Below are positions 15,536-25,118 of a DNA stretch of 45,920 nt, piece by piece. How positions within the stretch are numbered: the stretch's first letter is position 1; each line of letters starts with the position of its first letter. Location of the stretch: assembly GCF_003353055.1 (NCBI RefSeq), contig NZ_QKWJ01000057.1, positions 1,941-47,860 of the forward strand, written 5' to 3'. The position numbers and the translations under genes were made by a program. Source of the stretch: Cupriavidus lacunae. GTDB lineage: Bacteria > Pseudomonadota > Gammaproteobacteria > Burkholderiales > Burkholderiaceae. The notes under the pieces are model-generated. The model made no database searches and was not told the origin of the DNA. It saw nothing but the letters and a program-made list of their open reading frames with translations.

Positions 15536-17902
15536 GTGGCACTCCAGCAGGGTTTTATCCTGACCCGACATTGGCGCGATACACCGGCCGGCACCGAGGT
15601 CGAGGCCTGGCTGGCTACCGATGACGGGCCGCGCCGGCTGCGCCTGTCCTGCCAGCCGTCAGTGGCGTTTATCCCCGAGGCACAGCGTGAGCGCGCCGAG
15701 GCGCTGCTGTGCCGCGAGCGCGATGTCGAGCTGCGCCCGCTCAAGCTCCAGGATTTCCAGCGCAGGCCCGTACTGGGCCTGTACTGCCATCAGCATCGGC
15801 AACTGATCCAGCTCAGCCGCGCTTTGCGCGATGCCGGCGTGGATGTCTACGAGGCCGATATCCGCCCGCCCGAGCGCTACCTGATGGAGCGCTTCATCAC
15901 CGCCCCGGTCTGGTTCGACGGCGAGCCGGATGCCAGCGGCGTGCTGCGCAATGCCCAGATGAAGCCGTCGGTGGACTACCGGCCCACGCTGCGCCTGGTC
16001 TCGCTCGATATCGAGACCAACGCGTTTGGCGAACTCTATTCGATTGCGCTCGAGGGCTGCGGTCAGCGCCAGGTCTACATGCTGGGCTCGGCACCGCCGA
16101 CGCCCGCCGACGTCGATTTCTCGCTCGAATACTGCGCAACACGTCCCGGGTTGCTGGAAAAATTGAACCAGTGGCTGGCCGAGCACGACCCCGACGCGAT
16201 CATTGGCTGGCATCTGGTCCAGTTTGACCTGCGCGTGCTGCACGAGCATGCACGCAAGTTCCAGGTTCCGCTGCGCCTGGGCCGCGACGGTGCCGAAATG
16301 GAATGGCGCGAGCACAACGCCCAGCAGCACTATTTCGCCAGCGCGGCGGGCCGCTTGATCATCGACGGCATCGAGGCGCTGCGTTCCGCCACGTGGAGCT
16401 TCCCGTCGTTCAGCCTGGAATCGGTGGCACAGACGCTGCTCGGAGAAGGCAAGGCGATCGACGACCCGTACCACCGCATGGACGCCATCGACCGCATGTT
16501 CGAACAGGACAAGCCGGCGCTGGCCCGCTATAACCTGCGCGATTGCGAACTGGTAACGCGGATCTTCGAAAAGACGGAGCTGTTGCCATTCCTGCTGGAG
16601 CGCGCCACGGTCACGGGCCTGCCGGCCGACCGCAGCGGCGGCTCGGTGGCCGCCTTCACGCATCTCTACATGCCGCTGATGCATCGCCAGGGCTACGTCG
16701 CGCCCAACCTTGGCGACAAGGCACCCGAGGCCAGCCCGGGCGGCTTTGTCATGGACTCGCGACCGGGGCTGTACGAGTCGGTGCTCGTGCTGGACTACAA
16801 GAGCCTCTATCCGTCAATCATCCGTACCTTCCTGATCGACCCGATCGGCTTGGTCGAGGGCCTGGCGCATCCGGACGATGCCGATTCGGTCCCTGGCTTC
16901 CGCGGTGCGCGGTTTTCCAGGACGAAGCACTGCCTGCCGGCGATCGTCGCCCGGGTCTGGCAAGGCCGTGAAGCCGCCAAGCGAGACCGGAACAAGCCGC
17001 TCTCCCAGGCGCTCAAGATCATCATGAACGCGTTCTACGGCGTGCTCGGGTCCAGCGGCTGCCGCTTCTTCGATGCGCGGCTGGCATCGTCGATCACCAT
17101 GCGCGGGCACGAGATCATGCGGCAGACCCGGGCGCTGATCGAGGCCCGCGGCTACGAGGTGATCTATGGCGACACGGATTCCACCTTCGTCTGGCTGCGC
17201 CGCGCCCGGACGGAGGCCGACGCCAACCAGATCGGCCGCAGCCTTGTCGCCTACGTCAACGACTGGTGGCGCGACCATCTCTGGCAGACCCATGGCCTGG
17301 AAAGCGCGCTGGAACTCCAGTTCGAAACGCACTTCAGGCGCTTCCTGATGCCGACCATCCGCGGCACGGACCTTGGCAGCAAGAAGCGCTATGCCGGCCA
17401 GGTGGAACGCCCCGACGGGAAGGTCGAGATGGTGTTCAAGGGGCTTGAGACGGTGCGTACGGACTGGTCGCCGCTCGCCCAGCGGTTCCAGCAGACCCTC
17501 TACGAAAAGATCTTCAACCGCGAGCCGTACGCGGACTATGTGCGCGACATCGTGCGCCGCACCCTGGCCGGCGAGCTCGACGAGCAACTGGTCTATCGCA
17601 AGCGGCTGCGCCGCAAGCTCGATGATTACCAGCGCAACGTGCCGCCGCACGTGCGGGCTGCCCGTATCGCCGATGACTATAACAAGCGCCACGGGCGGCC
17701 GCGCCAGTACCAGCAGGGCGGCTGGATCAGCTATGTGATGACCATGTCAGGGCCGGAGCCGCTCGAAGCACGGTCGGCGCCGATCGACTATAACCACTAC
17801 GTGACAAAGCAGCTCCAGCCGATTGCGGATGCGATCCTGCCATTCCTGGACGACGGGTTCGAGACGCTGCTGACCGGGCAGATGGCGCTGTTTCCGCAAT
17901 AG
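15536..17902 (+). CDS. polB: DNA polymerase II (family B)
   Basis: The 788-aa product is close in length to E. coli Pol II (783 aa). The start codon is GTG at 15536. The exonuclease domain shows SLDIETNAFGELYSIAL (DxE near residues 157-159). Polymerase motif A is DYKSLYPSIIRTF near residue 420, motif B KIIMNAFYGVLGSSG near 497, and motif C YGDTDSTFVWL near 543, where the aspartates bind the catalytic metals. All are intact, so the enzyme should have polymerase and 3'-5' exonuclease activity for replication restart and lesion bypass. In E. coli this gene is SOS-induced. No CTGT-N8-ACAG LexA box is visible in the 117 bases upstream. Confidence 0.95.
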   Translation: MALQQGFILTRHWRDTPAGTEVEAWLATDDGPRRLRLSCQPSVAFIPEAQRERAEALLCRERDVELRPLKLQDFQRRPVLGLYCHQHRQLIQLSRALRDAGVDVYEADIRPPERYLMERFITAPVWFDGEPDASGVLRNAQMKPSVDYRPTLRLVSLDIETNAFGELYSIALEGCGQRQVYMLGSAPPTPADVDFSLEYCATRPGLLEKLNQWLAEHDPDAIIGWHLVQFDLRVLHEHARKFQVPLRLGRDGAEMEWREHNAQQHYFASAAGRLIIDGIEALRSATWSFPSFSLESVAQTLLGEGKAIDDPYHRMDAIDRMFEQDKPALARYNLRDCELVTRIFEKTELLPFLLERATVTGLPADRSGGSVAAFTHLYMPLMHRQGYVAPNLGDKAPEASPGGFVMDSRPGLYESVLVLDYKSLYPSIIRTFLIDPIGLVEGLAHPDDADSVPGFRGARFSRTKHCLPAIVARVWQGREAAKRDRNKPLSQALKIIMNAFYGVLGSSGCRFFDARLASSITMRGHEIMRQTRALIEARGYEVIYGDTDSTFVWLRRARTEADANQIGRSLVAYVNDWWRDHLWQTHGLESALELQFETHFRRFLMPTIRGTDLGSKKRYAGQVERPDGKVEMVFKGLETVRTDWSPLAQRFQQTLYEKIFNREPYADYVRDIVRRTLAGELDEQLVYRKRLRRKLDDYQRNVPPHVRAARIADDYNKRHGRPRQYQQGGWISYVMTMSGPEPLEARSAPIDYNHYVTKQLQPIADAILPFLDDGFETLLTGQMALFPQ

Positions 17903-17937
17903 CGTCGGATCGCGATGTAAGTTTTTGAAATATGGGT

Positions 17938-17952
17938 GGCCGATAATCGGCC
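17938..17952. promoter_or_regulatory. Palindrome upstream of the RND efflux operon
   Basis: GGCCGAT (17938-17944) and ATCGGCC (17946-17952) form a perfect 7-bp dyad around a single A. It lies 35 bases after the polB stop and about 170 bases before the adaptor gene. It could be a regulator-binding site for the efflux operon or part of the polB transcript end. Confidence 0.35.
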
Positions 17953-18120
17953 GAACCATTTCTTCGAGTCGGGATAGACTTTGTCGGTTACGTCTGCACT
18001 GGCGCTGGCGCAGAGGCGGGCATGGCGCTTGCGCCACCTCGGCCTGCTTCGCTCTGGCGAAGGTCAACGGGTTTGCCGGCGACATTCCGACTCGGCTTGA
18101 TTCCTACGCAGGACATCGCA

Positions 18121-19308
18121 ATGCAACGATCACGCGGCTGTAGCGCCTCGGTTCCGGTCACGCTGGCCATCGCCATGTCAATGCTTGCCGGATGCGGTAG
18201 CAAGAAAGAGGCCGCAGCCCCGCCGCCACCGCAAGTCAGCGTGGTCACGCTCAAGACCGAGCCACTGACGCTGGATACCGAGCTGCCGGGCCGCACCACG
18301 GCGTTCCGCATTGCCGAAGTCCGACCGCAGGTGGACGGCATCATCCTGCGCCGCCTGTTCAAGGAGGGCAGCGACGTCACGCAGGGCCAGCAGCTCTACC
18401 AGATCGACCCGTCCACCTACGAGGCCACCTACAAGAGCGCCAGGGCGACGCTGGAATCGACCCGCCTGCTGGCAGAGCGCTATGGGCGCCTGGTCGGTGA
18501 CGAGGCGGTCAGCAAGCAGCAGTATGACGAGGCCAGGGCTGCCTGGCTGCAGGCGCAGGCCACGGTGGACCGCGCCGAGATCAACCTGCGCTATACCAAG
18601 GTGCTGTCACCGATCTCCGGTCGGATCGGGCGCTCGAATGTGACGGAAGGTGCGCTGGTCACCAACGGGCAGGCTACCGCGCTGTCCGTGGTGCAGCAGC
18701 TTGACCCGATCTACGTCGACGTGACCCAGCCCTCATCGTCCCTGCTGCGGCTGCGGCGCGAGCTGGCCAATGGTGCGCTGCAAAATGCCGGCGCCAACGC
18801 GGCCCAGGTCAGCCTGGTGCTCGAAGACGGTACCCACTATCCCGAAACCGGCCGCCTGGAGTTCTCCGAAGTGGCCGTGGACCAGGGCACCGGCTCGGTG
18901 ACGCTGCGCGCGGTGTTTCCCAATCCGCGCCATGAGCTGCTGCCAGGCATGTTCGTTCATGCCCGCCTGCGTGAAGGCGTGAAGACCGAGGCGCTGCTCG
19001 TGCCGCAGCAGGGGGTGACGCGCGATCTCAAGGGCCAGGCCACGGCGCTGGTCGTCAATGCCAGGGACGAGGTGGAACTGCGCCAGATCCGCACCGACCG
19101 CGCCGTTGGCGACAAGTGGCTGGTCGCCGACGGCCTCGGTGCCGGCGACCGTGTCATCGTGGAGGGCCTGCAGTTCGTGCGGCCCGGGGCGAAAGTGCGC
19201 GTAGCCCAGGCCGGGAAGGGTGCAGGCGCGCCGGCGGCGGCCGCGGCCGCCGCGTCGGCCCCATCCGCCGCGTCGGCCCCATCCGCCACGACCGCGGCCA
19301 AGCCCTGA
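18121..19308 (+). CDS. RND efflux periplasmic adaptor (membrane fusion) lipoprotein, AcrA/MexA family
   Basis: The 395-aa product starts at ATG 18121 with AGGACA upstream. The earlier open frame from 18022 has no lipoprotein signal. The N-terminus carries a lipobox, MSMLAGCGSKK, so the protein is anchored to the inner membrane by lipid at Cys. It shows the lipoyl half-motifs AEVRPQVDGIILRRLFKEGS and VLSPISGRIGRSNVTEGALV flanking an alpha-hairpin, then beta-barrel and membrane-proximal domains. The C-terminus is a low-complexity Ala/Pro/Ser tail encoded in part by an 18-base tandem repeat (19249-19284). It is the first gene of the adaptor-pump-channel operon. No adjacent TetR/AcrR repressor is present. 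Confidence 0.93.
   Translation: MQRSRGCSASVPVTLAIAMSMLAGCGSKKEAAAPPPPQVSVVTLKTEPLTLDTELPGRTTAFRIAEVRPQVDGIILRRLFKEGSDVTQGQQLYQIDPSTYEATYKSARATLESTRLLAERYGRLVGDEAVSKQQYDEARAAWLQAQATVDRAEINLRYTKVLSPISGRIGRSNVTEGALVTNGQATALSVVQQLDPIYVDVTQPSSSLLRLRRELANGALQNAGANAAQVSLVLEDGTHYPETGRLEFSEVAVDQGTGSVTLRAVFPNPRHELLPGMFVHARLREGVKTEALLVPQQGVTRDLKGQATALVVNARDEVELRQIRTDRAVGDKWLVADGLGAGDRVIVEGLQFVRPGAKVRVAQAGKGAGAPAAAAAAASAPSAASAPSATTAAKP
19249..19284 (+). repeat. Two tandem copies of an 18-base repeat in the adaptor tail
   Basis: GCCGCGTCGGCCCCATCC occurs twice in a row (19249-19266, 19267-19284), encoding AASAPS repeats in the disordered tail of the adaptor protein. Its length may vary between strains through slippage without a frame change. 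Confidence 0.85.
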
Positions 19309-19335
19309 GCGCGCCGCCAGGGCAAGGGAGTAGCC

Positions 19336-22300
19336 ATGTCCAATTTCTTTATCGACCGGCCCATCTTCGCGTGGGTGATTGCCCTGGTCATCATGCTGGC
19401 CGGGGTGCTGTCGATCCGCGCGCTGCCCATCAGCCAGTATCCGGCCATCGCGCCGCCCACCATCGCCATCTCGGTCAACTACCCCGGCGCCTCCGCCGAG
19501 ACGGTGCAGGACACCGTGGTGCAGGTGATCGAACAGCAGCTCAACGGGCTGGACGGCTTGCGCTATATCTCCTCGGAAAGCAACGCCGACGGCAACATGA
19601 CGATCACGGTGACCTTCGAGCAGGGCACCAATCCGGATATTGCCCAGGTGCAGGTGCAGAACAAGCTGGCGCTGGCGCAGCCCCTGCTGCCGCAGGAAGT
19701 GCAGCAGCAAGGCATCCGCGTGACCAAGTCGGTGCGCAACTTCCTGGTCATCGTGGGCATGATTTCCACTGACCCCAAGGTGACGCGGGAAGACCTGTCG
19801 AACTACATTGTATCGAGTGTCCAGGATCCGCTGTCGCGCACCTACGGCGTGGGCGACTTCCAGGTGTTCGGCTCGCAATACGCCATGCGGGTATGGGTCG
19901 ACCCTGCCCGGCTCAACAGCTACCAGCTCACGCCGCTGGACGTGAGCAACGCCATCCGGGCGCAGAACGTCCAGGTGGCCTCCGGCCAGCTTGGCGGCCT
20001 GCCGGCGGTGCAGGGCCAGCAGCTCAACGCCAGCGTGATCGGCAAGACCCGGCTGCAGACCAGGGAGCAGTTCGGCAACATCCTGCTCAAGGTCAACCCC
20101 GACGGCTCCCAGGTGCGCCTGAAGGACGTGGCCGACGTGGGCCTGGGCGGGCAGGACTACAACATCAACGCGCAATACAACGGCCAGGCGGCCTCGGGCA
20201 TTGCCGTGCGGCTGGCCGCGGGGGCCAACGCGCTGGCGACCGTGCGCGCCATCCGCAAGACGCTGGACGGGCTGGAGCCTTTCTTCCCGCCGGGGATGAA
20301 GGTGGTGTTCCCGTACGACACCTCGCCGGTGATCTCGGGCTCCATCAACGAAGTCGTGAAGACGCTGATGGAAGCCATCGCGCTGGTGTTCCTGGTGATG
20401 TACCTGTTCCTGCAGAACGTGCGCGCCACGCTGATCCCCACCATCGCCGTGCCGGTGGTGCTGCTGGGCACCTTCGGCGTGCTGGCGGCGTTCGGCTACA
20501 CCATCAACACGCTGACCATGTTCGGCATGGTGCTGGCCATCGGGCTCTTGGTGGATGACGCCATCGTCGTGGTGGAGAACGTCGAACGCGTGATGGCCGA
20601 GGAGGGCCTGGGGCCCAAAGAGGCCGCGCGGCGCTCGATGGGCCAGATCCAGGGCGCGTTGGTGGGCATTGCCATGGTGCTCTCGGCGGTGTTCCTGCCG
20701 ATGGCGTTCTTCGGCGGCTCTACCGGCGTGATCTACCGGCAGTTCTCCATCACCATTGTCTCGTCCATGACGCTGTCCGTGCTGGTCGCGCTGATCCTGA
20801 CGCCGGCCCTGTGCGCCACCATGCTCCAGCCCATCGAAAAGGGCGATCATGGCGAGAACAAGGGCGGCTTCTTTGGCTGGTTCAACCGCTGGTTCAACGC
20901 GACCACCCAGGGCTACGAGCACAACGTGTCGCGCATCCTGAAGCGCCGCATGCCCTTCCTGCTGATCTACGTGGCCATCCTGGTGTTGATGGGCTTCCTG
21001 TTCACGCGCATCCCCACTTCATTCCTGCCGGAAGAAGACCAGGGCGTGCTGTACGCCCAGGTGCAGACGCCGGCCGGCGCCACCGCCGAGCGCACGCAGA
21101 AGGTACTCGACCAGATGCGCGATTACCTGCTGAAGGACGAGGGCGCCGTGGTGGAGTCGCTGTTCACTGTCAACGGCTTCAACTTTGCCGGCCGTGGCCA
21201 GAACTCGGGCCTGGCCTTTATCCTGCTCAAGCCATGGGAGGAACGCAGCGGGGACAACACCAGCGTGTTCGACCTGGCCGCGCGCGCGCAGCGCAAGTTC
21301 CAGAGCTTCCGCGATTCGATGTCGTTCGCATTCGCCCCGCCCGCGGTGCAGGAACTGGGCAATGCCACCGGTTTTGACCTCTACCTGCAGGACCAGGCCG
21401 GCATTGGCCATTTGGCGCTGATGAACGCGCGTGACAAGTTCCTGGCGCTGGCCTCGCAAAGCCCGCTGCTGCAGCGCGTGCGCCCCAATGGCCTGAATGA
21501 CCAGCCGCAGTACCAGCTGGCGATCGACGATGAAAAGGCGCGCGCGCTTGGCGTTTCGCTGGCAGACATCAACAGCACGGTGTCGATCGCCTGGGGTTCC
21601 AGCTACGTCAATGACTTCATCGACCGCGGCCGGGTCAAGCGCGTCTATGTGCAGGGCCGCCCGGATTCCCGGATGAATCCGGACGATGTCGACAAGTGGT
21701 TCGTGCGCAACGACAAGGGCGACATGGTGCCGTTTTCAGCCTTTGCCGACGGCAAGTGGGGATTTGGCTCGCCCAAGCTGCAGCGCTACAACGGCGTGGC
21801 CGCGGTGGAATTGCTGGGCGAGGCCGCGCCCGGGCGTAGCTCCGGCGAGGCCATGAAGGCGATCGAGGAGATCATGAAGCAGATGCCGCCGGGCGTGGGC
21901 TATGCCTGGACTGGCCTGTCCTATGAAGAGCGGCTGTCGGGCTCGCAGGCGCCGGCGCTCTATGCGCTGTCGCTGCTGGTGGTGTTCCTGTGCCTGGCCG
22001 CGCTGTACGAGAGCTGGTCGATCCCGTTCTCGGTGATGCTGGTGGTGCCGCTCGGCGTGATCGGCGCGTTGCTCGCCACGCTGGGGCGAGGCTTGTCCAA
22101 TGACGTGTTCTTCCAGGTGGGCCTGTTGACCACCATCGGCCTGTCCGCCAAGAACGCCATCCTGATCGTGGAATTCGCCAAGAGCCAGTACGAACAGGGC
22201 AAGGGCCTGGTCGAGGCCGCCGTGGAGGCATGCCGCATGCGCCTGCGCCCCATCGTGATGACCTCGATGGCGTTCATGCTCGGCGTGTTTCCGCTGGCCG

Positions 22301-22485
22301 TGTCGACCGGCGCCGGTGCCGGCAGCCAGCACGCCATCGGCACCGGCGTGATCGGCGGCATGATTACGGCCACGGTACTGGCGATCTTCTGGGTGCCGCT
22401 GTTCTTTGTCGGAGTCACCGCGCTGTTCGGGCGCAAGCGCCGGCAAGGGCCGCATGACACCTCGCTGGAAAAGGGCGCGCTGTAA
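19336..22485 (+). CDS. RND-family efflux pump, AcrB/MexB (HAE1) type
   Basis: The 1049-aa product is the standard length for hydrophobe/amphiphile efflux-1 pumps. It begins MSNFFIDRPIFAWVIALVIM and has 12 membrane helices and two large periplasmic loops. The proton-relay residues are present: GLLVDDAIVVVENV with the Asp pair near 406-407, and GLSAKNAILIVEF with Lys near 939. ATG at 19336 has AAGGGAG upstream. It exports drugs, solvents or metabolites in exchange for protons, together with the adaptor and outer-membrane channel encoded on either side. The substrate range cannot be read from sequence. Confidence 0.96.
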   Translation: MSNFFIDRPIFAWVIALVIMLAGVLSIRALPISQYPAIAPPTIAISVNYPGASAETVQDTVVQVIEQQLNGLDGLRYISSESNADGNMTITVTFEQGTNPDIAQVQVQNKLALAQPLLPQEVQQQGIRVTKSVRNFLVIVGMISTDPKVTREDLSNYIVSSVQDPLSRTYGVGDFQVFGSQYAMRVWVDPARLNSYQLTPLDVSNAIRAQNVQVASGQLGGLPAVQGQQLNASVIGKTRLQTREQFGNILLKVNPDGSQVRLKDVADVGLGGQDYNINAQYNGQAASGIAVRLAAGANALATVRAIRKTLDGLEPFFPPGMKVVFPYDTSPVISGSINEVVKTLMEAIALVFLVMYLFLQNVRATLIPTIAVPVVLLGTFGVLAAFGYTINTLTMFGMVLAIGLLVDDAIVVVENVERVMAEEGLGPKEAARRSMGQIQGALVGIAMVLSAVFLPMAFFGGSTGVIYRQFSITIVSSMTLSVLVALILTPALCATMLQPIEKGDHGENKGGFFGWFNRWFNATTQGYEHNVSRILKRRMPFLLIYVAILVLMGFLFTRIPTSFLPEEDQGVLYAQVQTPAGATAERTQKVLDQMRDYLLKDEGAVVESLFTVNGFNFAGRGQNSGLAFILLKPWEERSGDNTSVFDLAARAQRKFQSFRDSMSFAFAPPAVQELGNATGFDLYLQDQAGIGHLALMNARDKFLALASQSPLLQRVRPNGLNDQPQYQLAIDDEKARALGVSLADINSTVSIAWGSSYVNDFIDRGRVKRVYVQGRPDSRMNPDDVDKWFVRNDKGDMVPFSAFADGKWGFGSPKLQRYNGVAAVELLGEAAPGRSSGEAMKAIEEIMKQMPPGVGYAWTGLSYEERLSGSQAPALYALSLLVVFLCLAALYESWSIPFSVMLVVPLGVIGALLATLGRGLSNDVFFQVGLLTTIGLSAKNAILIVEFAKSQYEQGKGLVEAAVEACRMRLRPIVMTSMAFMLGVFPLAVSTGAGAGSQHAIGTGVIGGMITATVLAIFWVPLFFVGVTALFGRKRRQGPHDTSLEKGAL

Positions 22486-23948
22486 TGAAGAAGACCTTGC
22501 TCTGCGCTGCCGCCATGGCCATGCTGGCCGGCTGCAGCCTGATTCCCAGGTACGAGCGGCCGGCCTCGCCGGTGGCGGCAGCCTACCCGCAGGGCCCGGC
22601 CTACCTGCCCGCCGATGCCGCCGCCGAAGCCGGCCGGGTGCCCGCGGTCGAACTGGGCTGGCGCGATTTCTTCGCCGATGCGCGTCTGCGCCGTCTTATC
22701 GAACTGGCGCTGCAGAACAACCGTGACCTGCGCGTGGCTGCCCTCAATGTGGAGGCATTCGGTGCCCAGTACCGCATCCAGCGCGCCGACCTGTTTCCCG
22801 CCGTCGGCGTGGCCGCACAGGGCTCGCGCCAGCGCATTCCCCCCGACCTGTCCCCCACCGGGCAGCGGCTGATCAGCAGCCAGTATGGCGTGTCGCTGGG
22901 CACCACTGCGTGGGAGATCGACCTCTTTGGCCGCCTGCGCAGTCTCAGCGAAGCCGCGCTCGAACAGTATTTCGCCAGCGACGAGGCACGCCGCAGCACC
23001 CAGATCTCGCTGGTGGCGAGCGTTGCCAGCGCCTACCTGACCCAGCGCGCCGATGAAGCGCTGCTGCAGGTCACCCGGGAAACGCTGGCCAATTACGAGC
23101 GCAGCTATGGCCTGACCCGGCGCAGCTACGAGGAAGGGATCGCTTCCCGGCTCGACCTGCGCCAGGCGCAGACCGCCCTGGAAAACGCGCGCGCGAGCCT
23201 GGCGCGTTACACCCGGCTGGTAGCCCAGGACCAGAATGCCCTGGAGCTGCTGCTCGGCACGTCCCTGCCCGCGGACCTGCCCGAAGGCCTGCCACTGGAG
23301 CAGAAGCTGTTTGCCGATGTGCCGGCCGGGCTGCCCTCCGAGCTGCTGCAGAACCGCCCGGACGTGCTCGCCGCCGAGCACCGGTTGCGTTCGGCCAATG
23401 CCGACATCGGCGCCGCGCGCGCGGCGTTCTTTCCCAGCATCAGCCTGACCGCATCGGCGGGCACCGCCAGCAGCCAGCTTTCAGGCCTGTTCGGGGCCGG
23501 CTCCGGCACGTGGCTGTTCCAGCCGCGGATCAACCTGCCGCTGTTCACCGCGGGCAGCCTGCGGGCCAGCCTGGATTTCGCCAACATCCAGAAGGACGTG
23601 AATGTCGCCCAGTACGAGCGTACGGTGCAGACCGCCTTCCGCGAGGTGGCCGATGGGCTGGCGGCGCGGGGCACCTACACCAGCCAGCTCCAGGCGCAGG
23701 TCCGCTTCGTGGAAGCCGCCCAAGACGCCTATGGCCTGGCCGACCGGCGCTACCGCACGGGTGTCGACAGCTACCTTGCCGTGCTGGACGCGCAGCGCTC
23801 GCTTTACAACGCGCAGCAACTGCTGATCCTGGCACGGCTCGAGCAGCTGACCAGCGAAGTCAACCTGTACAAGGCGCTGGGCGGCGGCTGGCACGACCAG
23901 GCCGGCAAGGCCGCCGATACGTCCGCCGCAGGCGCCGGACCCACCTGA
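22485..23948 (+). CDS. RND outer-membrane channel lipoprotein, OprM/NodT family
   Basis: The 487-aa product begins MKKTLLCAAAMAMLAGCSLI, a lipoprotein signal with lipobox LAGC. It contains two structural repeats of the TolC fold, with family motifs such as WEIDLFGRLRSLSEAALEQY, LDLRQAQTALENARASLARY and NRPDVLAAEHRLRSANADIG. Its ATG shares one base with the stop codon of the pump gene, so it is translationally coupled. It forms the trimeric exit duct of the tripartite pump. A bidirectional hairpin terminator follows at 23999-24027. Confidence 0.95.
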   Translation: MKKTLLCAAAMAMLAGCSLIPRYERPASPVAAAYPQGPAYLPADAAAEAGRVPAVELGWRDFFADARLRRLIELALQNNRDLRVAALNVEAFGAQYRIQRADLFPAVGVAAQGSRQRIPPDLSPTGQRLISSQYGVSLGTTAWEIDLFGRLRSLSEAALEQYFASDEARRSTQISLVASVASAYLTQRADEALLQVTRETLANYERSYGLTRRSYEEGIASRLDLRQAQTALENARASLARYTRLVAQDQNALELLLGTSLPADLPEGLPLEQKLFADVPAGLPSELLQNRPDVLAAEHRLRSANADIGAARAAFFPSISLTASAGTASSQLSGLFGAGSGTWLFQPRINLPLFTAGSLRASLDFANIQKDVNVAQYERTVQTAFREVADGLAARGTYTSQLQAQVRFVEAAQDAYGLADRRYRTGVDSYLAVLDAQRSLYNAQQLLILARLEQLTSEVNLYKALGGGWHDQAGKAADTSAAGAGPT

Positions 23949-23998
23949 CGCGCAGGCCGGGCGGCCAGCGTAAACTGCCCGACGTGCCTGAAAACAGA

Positions 23999-24027
23999 AA
24001 AGCCCTTCTCAATGCGTGAAGGGCTTT
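23999..24027. terminator. Bidirectional intrinsic terminator between the efflux operon and the cold-shock gene
   Basis: AAAGCCCTTC (23999-24008) pairs with GAAGGGCTTT (24018-24027) around a nine-base loop. It is flanked by A-rich sequence on the left and TTT on the right, so it can stop transcripts from both sides: the efflux operon on plus and the cold-shock gene, ending at 24059, on minus. Confidence 0.8.
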
Positions 24028-24058
24028 GTCGACTCAGGCCGTCAGGTGGGCAGGGCGC

Positions 24059-24262
24059 CTATACTGGGCGGATCTTTGACGCCTGTGGGCCTTTCTGACC
24101 TTGCGTGACTTCAAATTCCACTTTCGCACCTTCCTCCAGCGATTTGAAGCCGGTGCCCTGGATTTCGCTGTGATGAGCAAACAAGTCCTTGCCGCCATCA
24201 TCCGGTGTGATGAACCCGTAGCCCTTTTCACTGTTAAACCACTTCACGATGCCAGTCGCCAT
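24059..24262 (-). CDS. Cold-shock protein (CspA family)
   Basis: The 67-aa product starts at ATG 24262 (MATGIVKWFNSEKGYGFITP). It carries both RNA-binding motifs, KGYGFITP (RNP1) and DLFAHHSEI (RNP2), in a single cold-shock domain. The longer frame back to 24319 is not conserved-looking. Such proteins bind single-stranded RNA or DNA and melt mRNA structure. Not all are cold-induced. There is a 250-base space upstream in which the promoter and a leader would lie. Confidence 0.95.
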   Translation of the reverse strand: MATGIVKWFNSEKGYGFITPDDGGKDLFAHHSEIQGTGFKSLEEGAKVEFEVTQGQKGPQASKIRPV

Positions 24263-24512
24263 CTCGTCCTCGATATTTGTTGCACGCAGGCAGCGTGCTG
24301 CGCGGCCCCGCCCCGGCATCGATATGCCGCCAATCTATGGTTCGATGCGGTAGGGGATGCCACCGAAACCCCAGCATAACCGAAGAGGGGCGCAGGCAGC
24401 ATCCAAGGGTTTACCTCGGGGTCGGAGCGCTGACGAGGTGGATGGGTAGCGATACGGGCTGAGTGCGCAAGCTTCCGCCCGCCGCAACCGAGGAACTCCC
24501 CTCGAGCCAAGC

Positions 24513-24887
24513 TTACTCAGTCCAGACGGCATCGACGTCCCGCAGCAGGTGTCCGGCCAGGATGTAATCGCCGACCTTCATGGCCTTTGTCTCCAAGGCC
24601 ACCAACTCGTTGGCTGCCAGCAGGTCCAATGCAAACTGGCAGTAAAGGTTCCGTTGCCGGAAGGACACCTTCGGCCGACCGAGGCCAGCAATGAGCGCCG
24701 CGTGCGACTTCACGGCAATGCTTTCGTGTCCGCGATACTCCACCCGTATCCCCACCTTATCACCAAGGCGCCCGAGCTCAATAGCGTCTTGCCAACCTGA
24801 CTCATAGTCGAGTTCAACTAGCGCAACCCCCTCTGCCTCCAGGAGCCTGATAGCTTCCCCTTTGGTTCCAGCCCGAGCCGTTGTCAT
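24513..24887 (-). CDS. Hypothetical protein (124 aa)
   Basis: ATG at 24887 is preceded by GGGGAGG on the minus strand, a strong Shine-Dalgarno. The product is soluble with alternating strands and helices: KGEAIRLLEAEGVALVELDY, then GIRVEYRGHESIAVKSHAAL and KVSFRQRNLYCQFALDLLAA. I do not recognise the family. It stands alone with a long upstream region. A weak promoter, TTGACT followed 16 bases later by CAGAAT on the minus strand (about 25020-25047), could serve it. Confidence 0.7.
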   Translation of the reverse strand: MTTARAGTKGEAIRLLEAEGVALVELDYESGWQDAIELGRLGDKVGIRVEYRGHESIAVKSHAALIAGLGRPKVSFRQRNLYCQFALDLLAANELVALETKAMKVGDYILAGHLLRDVDAVWTE

Positions 24888-24980
24888 TTTTGCCTCCCCT
24901 TACACCCCCGGCGCACGGGTCGCCGGCCTGCTTCAACGAGCTGCTGAATTCAGCTCAACGTTGTCCTGCTCACCCTGGCC

Positions 24981-25002
24981 CTGGCTTCAGAATTGAAGCC
25001 AG
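24981..25002. repeat. 8-bp hairpin upstream of the 24513-24887 gene
   Basis: CTGGCTTC (24981-24988) pairs with GAAGCCAG (24995-25002) around the loop AGAATT. On the minus strand it would sit in the leader of the 124-aa gene. It has no U-tract and may be a leader structure or operator. Confidence 0.4.
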
Positions 25003-25118
25003 GCGTCGCTTAATTCTGACGTAAGAAAAATTTAAGTCAATATAGACTCGCCCGGAAGTCCTGCAGCTGTTCCGGCAAGCAACCACATATCCTCAGCGGA
25101 CCTCGGCGCGTGGCGTTA

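Noticed and set aside
18733..20922. 729-codon minus-strand open frame opposite the efflux genes
   Set aside because: It is His/Arg/Gln-rich, a typical reverse-strand shadow in GC-rich DNA. The plus-strand RND genes are unmistakable.
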